Of a DNA stretch of 22,208 nucleotides, positions 21,019 to 22,208 are shown in pieces. The stretch's first letter is position 1, and each line of letters opens with the position of its first letter. The position numbers were made by a program, and so were the translations under genes. Source of the DNA: a virus; the IMG/VR virus record IMGVR_UViG_3300030450_003808, positions 1 through 22,208 of that record; one strand, given 5' to 3'. The notes under the pieces are model-generated. The model was given only the letters and a program-made list of their open reading frames with translations. It made no database searches and had not been told where the DNA came from.

Positions 21019-22208
21019 ATGGCAATACAAAGTGTAACAACACCAAGCAGCGTGCAAAGAGCAGAAAGACCTACTCTTGAAAGTGCATTAAATCCGCAAA
21101 ACACGATGGCGGACTTTGATCTGAATATACCGCCAGGACTAGATCCGGCAAATGCTGGGCAAAGTCTGTTTTTGCAAAGTGCGTTAAATCGGTTAAATCA
21201 AGTTACGCCTAGAGGAAGCATACAATATTCTGGACCGGGAAGAAGTGCTGCAGAACTGACACTTTCCCCGGAAGAACAGAACTTGTTTGCACAAAGACAG
21301 GGAGTACAGTCGCAAGCTCTTACCTCGGCTCTATCGAACTTAACCGGAGTTGGCGATAGAACTAGAGCAGAAGAAGCGATGTTTGAGAGAATGACCAATT
21401 TGTATGATTCTCCAAAACAAAGAGCCATAGACGATTTTAATAGAGAAATGGCAAACCGAGGTATTCCGGTAGGATCAGAAGCATACCGAAATGCGTATGC
21501 TCAAAGAGTATCCGAGCCATGGGAAAAAATTTATAGAACAGCCAACCTTGCCGCAATTCAAGAAGGAAGAAAAGAACAAGATGCAGCAGTCAACAGGGCA
21601 AAACTTTTAGCTGGTCTATATGGCGGTCCAGCGACTACAAAAGACTTTTATGCACCAGGACAAGTTGATGCTTTAGCCGCTACAAACGCTTTGATGCAGA
21701 AACAGATAGCAGAAAATCAGGCACAAGCAGCAAAAGATGCATCGAGACTTTCTGGAATTTCACAAGTAGGTAGTGCTTTACTTGGAGCCATCCCAAATAT
21801 TCTTACAATGTCTACATCAAAAGATACGGTATTGAGTGCAATCTGGAAATGGGCTAAAGGTGATGCTGCTAAAGTTAAAGATGCTACTGATGTTATTACA
21901 AAGGCAGGAGTACCTCTTAATGCTTCGGTATCAACATTAAATAATTCAGCAACACGAAATGCTATTTCTCAATCTGCAAAAAATCCATTTTGGAGTCAAG
22001 ATGAAATCAGTAGAGAAATAGCAAATCAAAATTTAGGACAAAATTTAGTTACTAAACCACCAGGTGGAGGTCCTACTGGGGGTTTAGGGGAAAGTTTATC
22101 TCCTCCGTTTGAACCTTTTGATCCTTATTATGTACCAAATCAAGTAAAACCTAGTTTATATCAGCCACCAGTACCCGGAGAAGTGCCGTTAGATAGTTCT
22201 ATGGTTAT
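21019..22208 (+). CDS. Structural protein, probably virion-associated, cut by window edge
   Basis: 396 codons plus two bases are present without a stop. It starts one base after the preceding stop. Residues 60-215 show a pattern common in podoviral virion proteins downstream of the nozzle gene: LTPRG-like VTPRGSIQYSGPG, LSPEEQNLFAQRQ, and REMANRGIPVGSEAYRNAYA. It may be a tail-needle, ejection or minor structural protein; I cannot say which. From about residue 270 the sequence becomes rich in Ala, Asn and Pro with A/T-ending codons, unlike the first part, which suggests an exchanged C-terminus. Confidence 0.6.
   Translation, partial: MAIQSVTTPSSVQRAERPTLESALNPQNTMADFDLNIPPGLDPANAGQSLFLQSALNRLNQVTPRGSIQYSGPGRSAAELTLSPEEQNLFAQRQGVQSQALTSALSNLTGVGDRTRAEEAMFERMTNLYDSPKQRAIDDFNREMANRGIPVGSEAYRNAYAQRVSEPWEKIYRTANLAAIQEGRKEQDAAVNRAKLLAGLYGGPATTKDFYAPGQVDALAATNALMQKQIAENQAQAAKDASRLSGISQVGSALLGAIPNILTMSTSKDTVLSAIWKWAKGDAAKVKDATDVITKAGVPLNASVSTLNNSATRNAISQSAKNPFWSQDEISREIANQNLGQNLVTKPPGGGPTGGLGESLSPPFEPFDPYYVPNQVKPSLYQPPVPGEVPLDSSMV

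Noticed and set aside
1-22208. CRISPR arrays, tRNA genes and insertion sequences.
   Set aside because: I found no regularly spaced repeats, tRNA-like cloverleaf or transposase in the window; the only long repeats are those listed.

Overview
The window reads as part of a temperate, short-tailed (podovirus-type) phage or prophage. The left third holds a tyrosine integrase (cut by the window edge), an excisionase-like protein, a Rad52-like annealing protein and an XRE/LexA-like repressor. The right two thirds hold one long late operon in the order small terminase, large terminase, portal, scaffold, major capsid, head-tail adaptor and P22 gp10-like tail nozzle. No tail-tube or tape-measure gene interrupts that order, which is why I favour a podovirus. 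The DNA is AT-rich and ribosome sites are strong (AGGAG type), so the host is a bacterium that uses Shine-Dalgarno signals. The structural proteins look like those of uncultured aquatic podoviruses, but the host cannot be named from sequence alone.

Layout: 1-3178 (minus strand) is the lysogeny and recombination operon. It holds integrase, a Gp157-like protein, an Xis-like protein, a zinc-finger-like protein, an unknown, the Rad52-like annealase and an unknown; most neighbours overlap by a few bases. 3179-3386 is the genetic switch, with overlapping divergent promoters, phased TGTCA repeats and a tiny leader ORF. 3387-4214 (plus) is the repressor. 4215-4581 has no convincing gene but holds a promoter, a run of hairpins and T-tracts that look like a small RNA, followed by a 51-residue zinc-ribbon microprotein (4582-4737). 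4744-4771 is a terminator for the second minus-strand operon (6406 to 4804), which has four unknown proteins. 6407-6608 is a second divergent control region. 6609-22208 is the plus-strand late operon, including a 1254-residue protein of unknown role between portal and scaffold; the last gene runs off the right edge.

The two early operons share unusual non-coding features. An invariant CCACCAAGC element sits just upstream of the ribosome site in front of five early genes, with a sixth copy buried in the end of a gene. Two intergenic spacers are identical 45-bp modules containing a C(UUCG)G hairpin. A TTTATGTCAA box forms the -35 of both early promoters, which suggests that one repressor may control both. 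Other points of note are SSB-like C-terminal tails on the annealase and its neighbour, a repressor that seems to lack the autocleavage serine, a 37-bp repeat read in two different frames of the giant gene, and a 19-bp stem between the capsid and tail modules.
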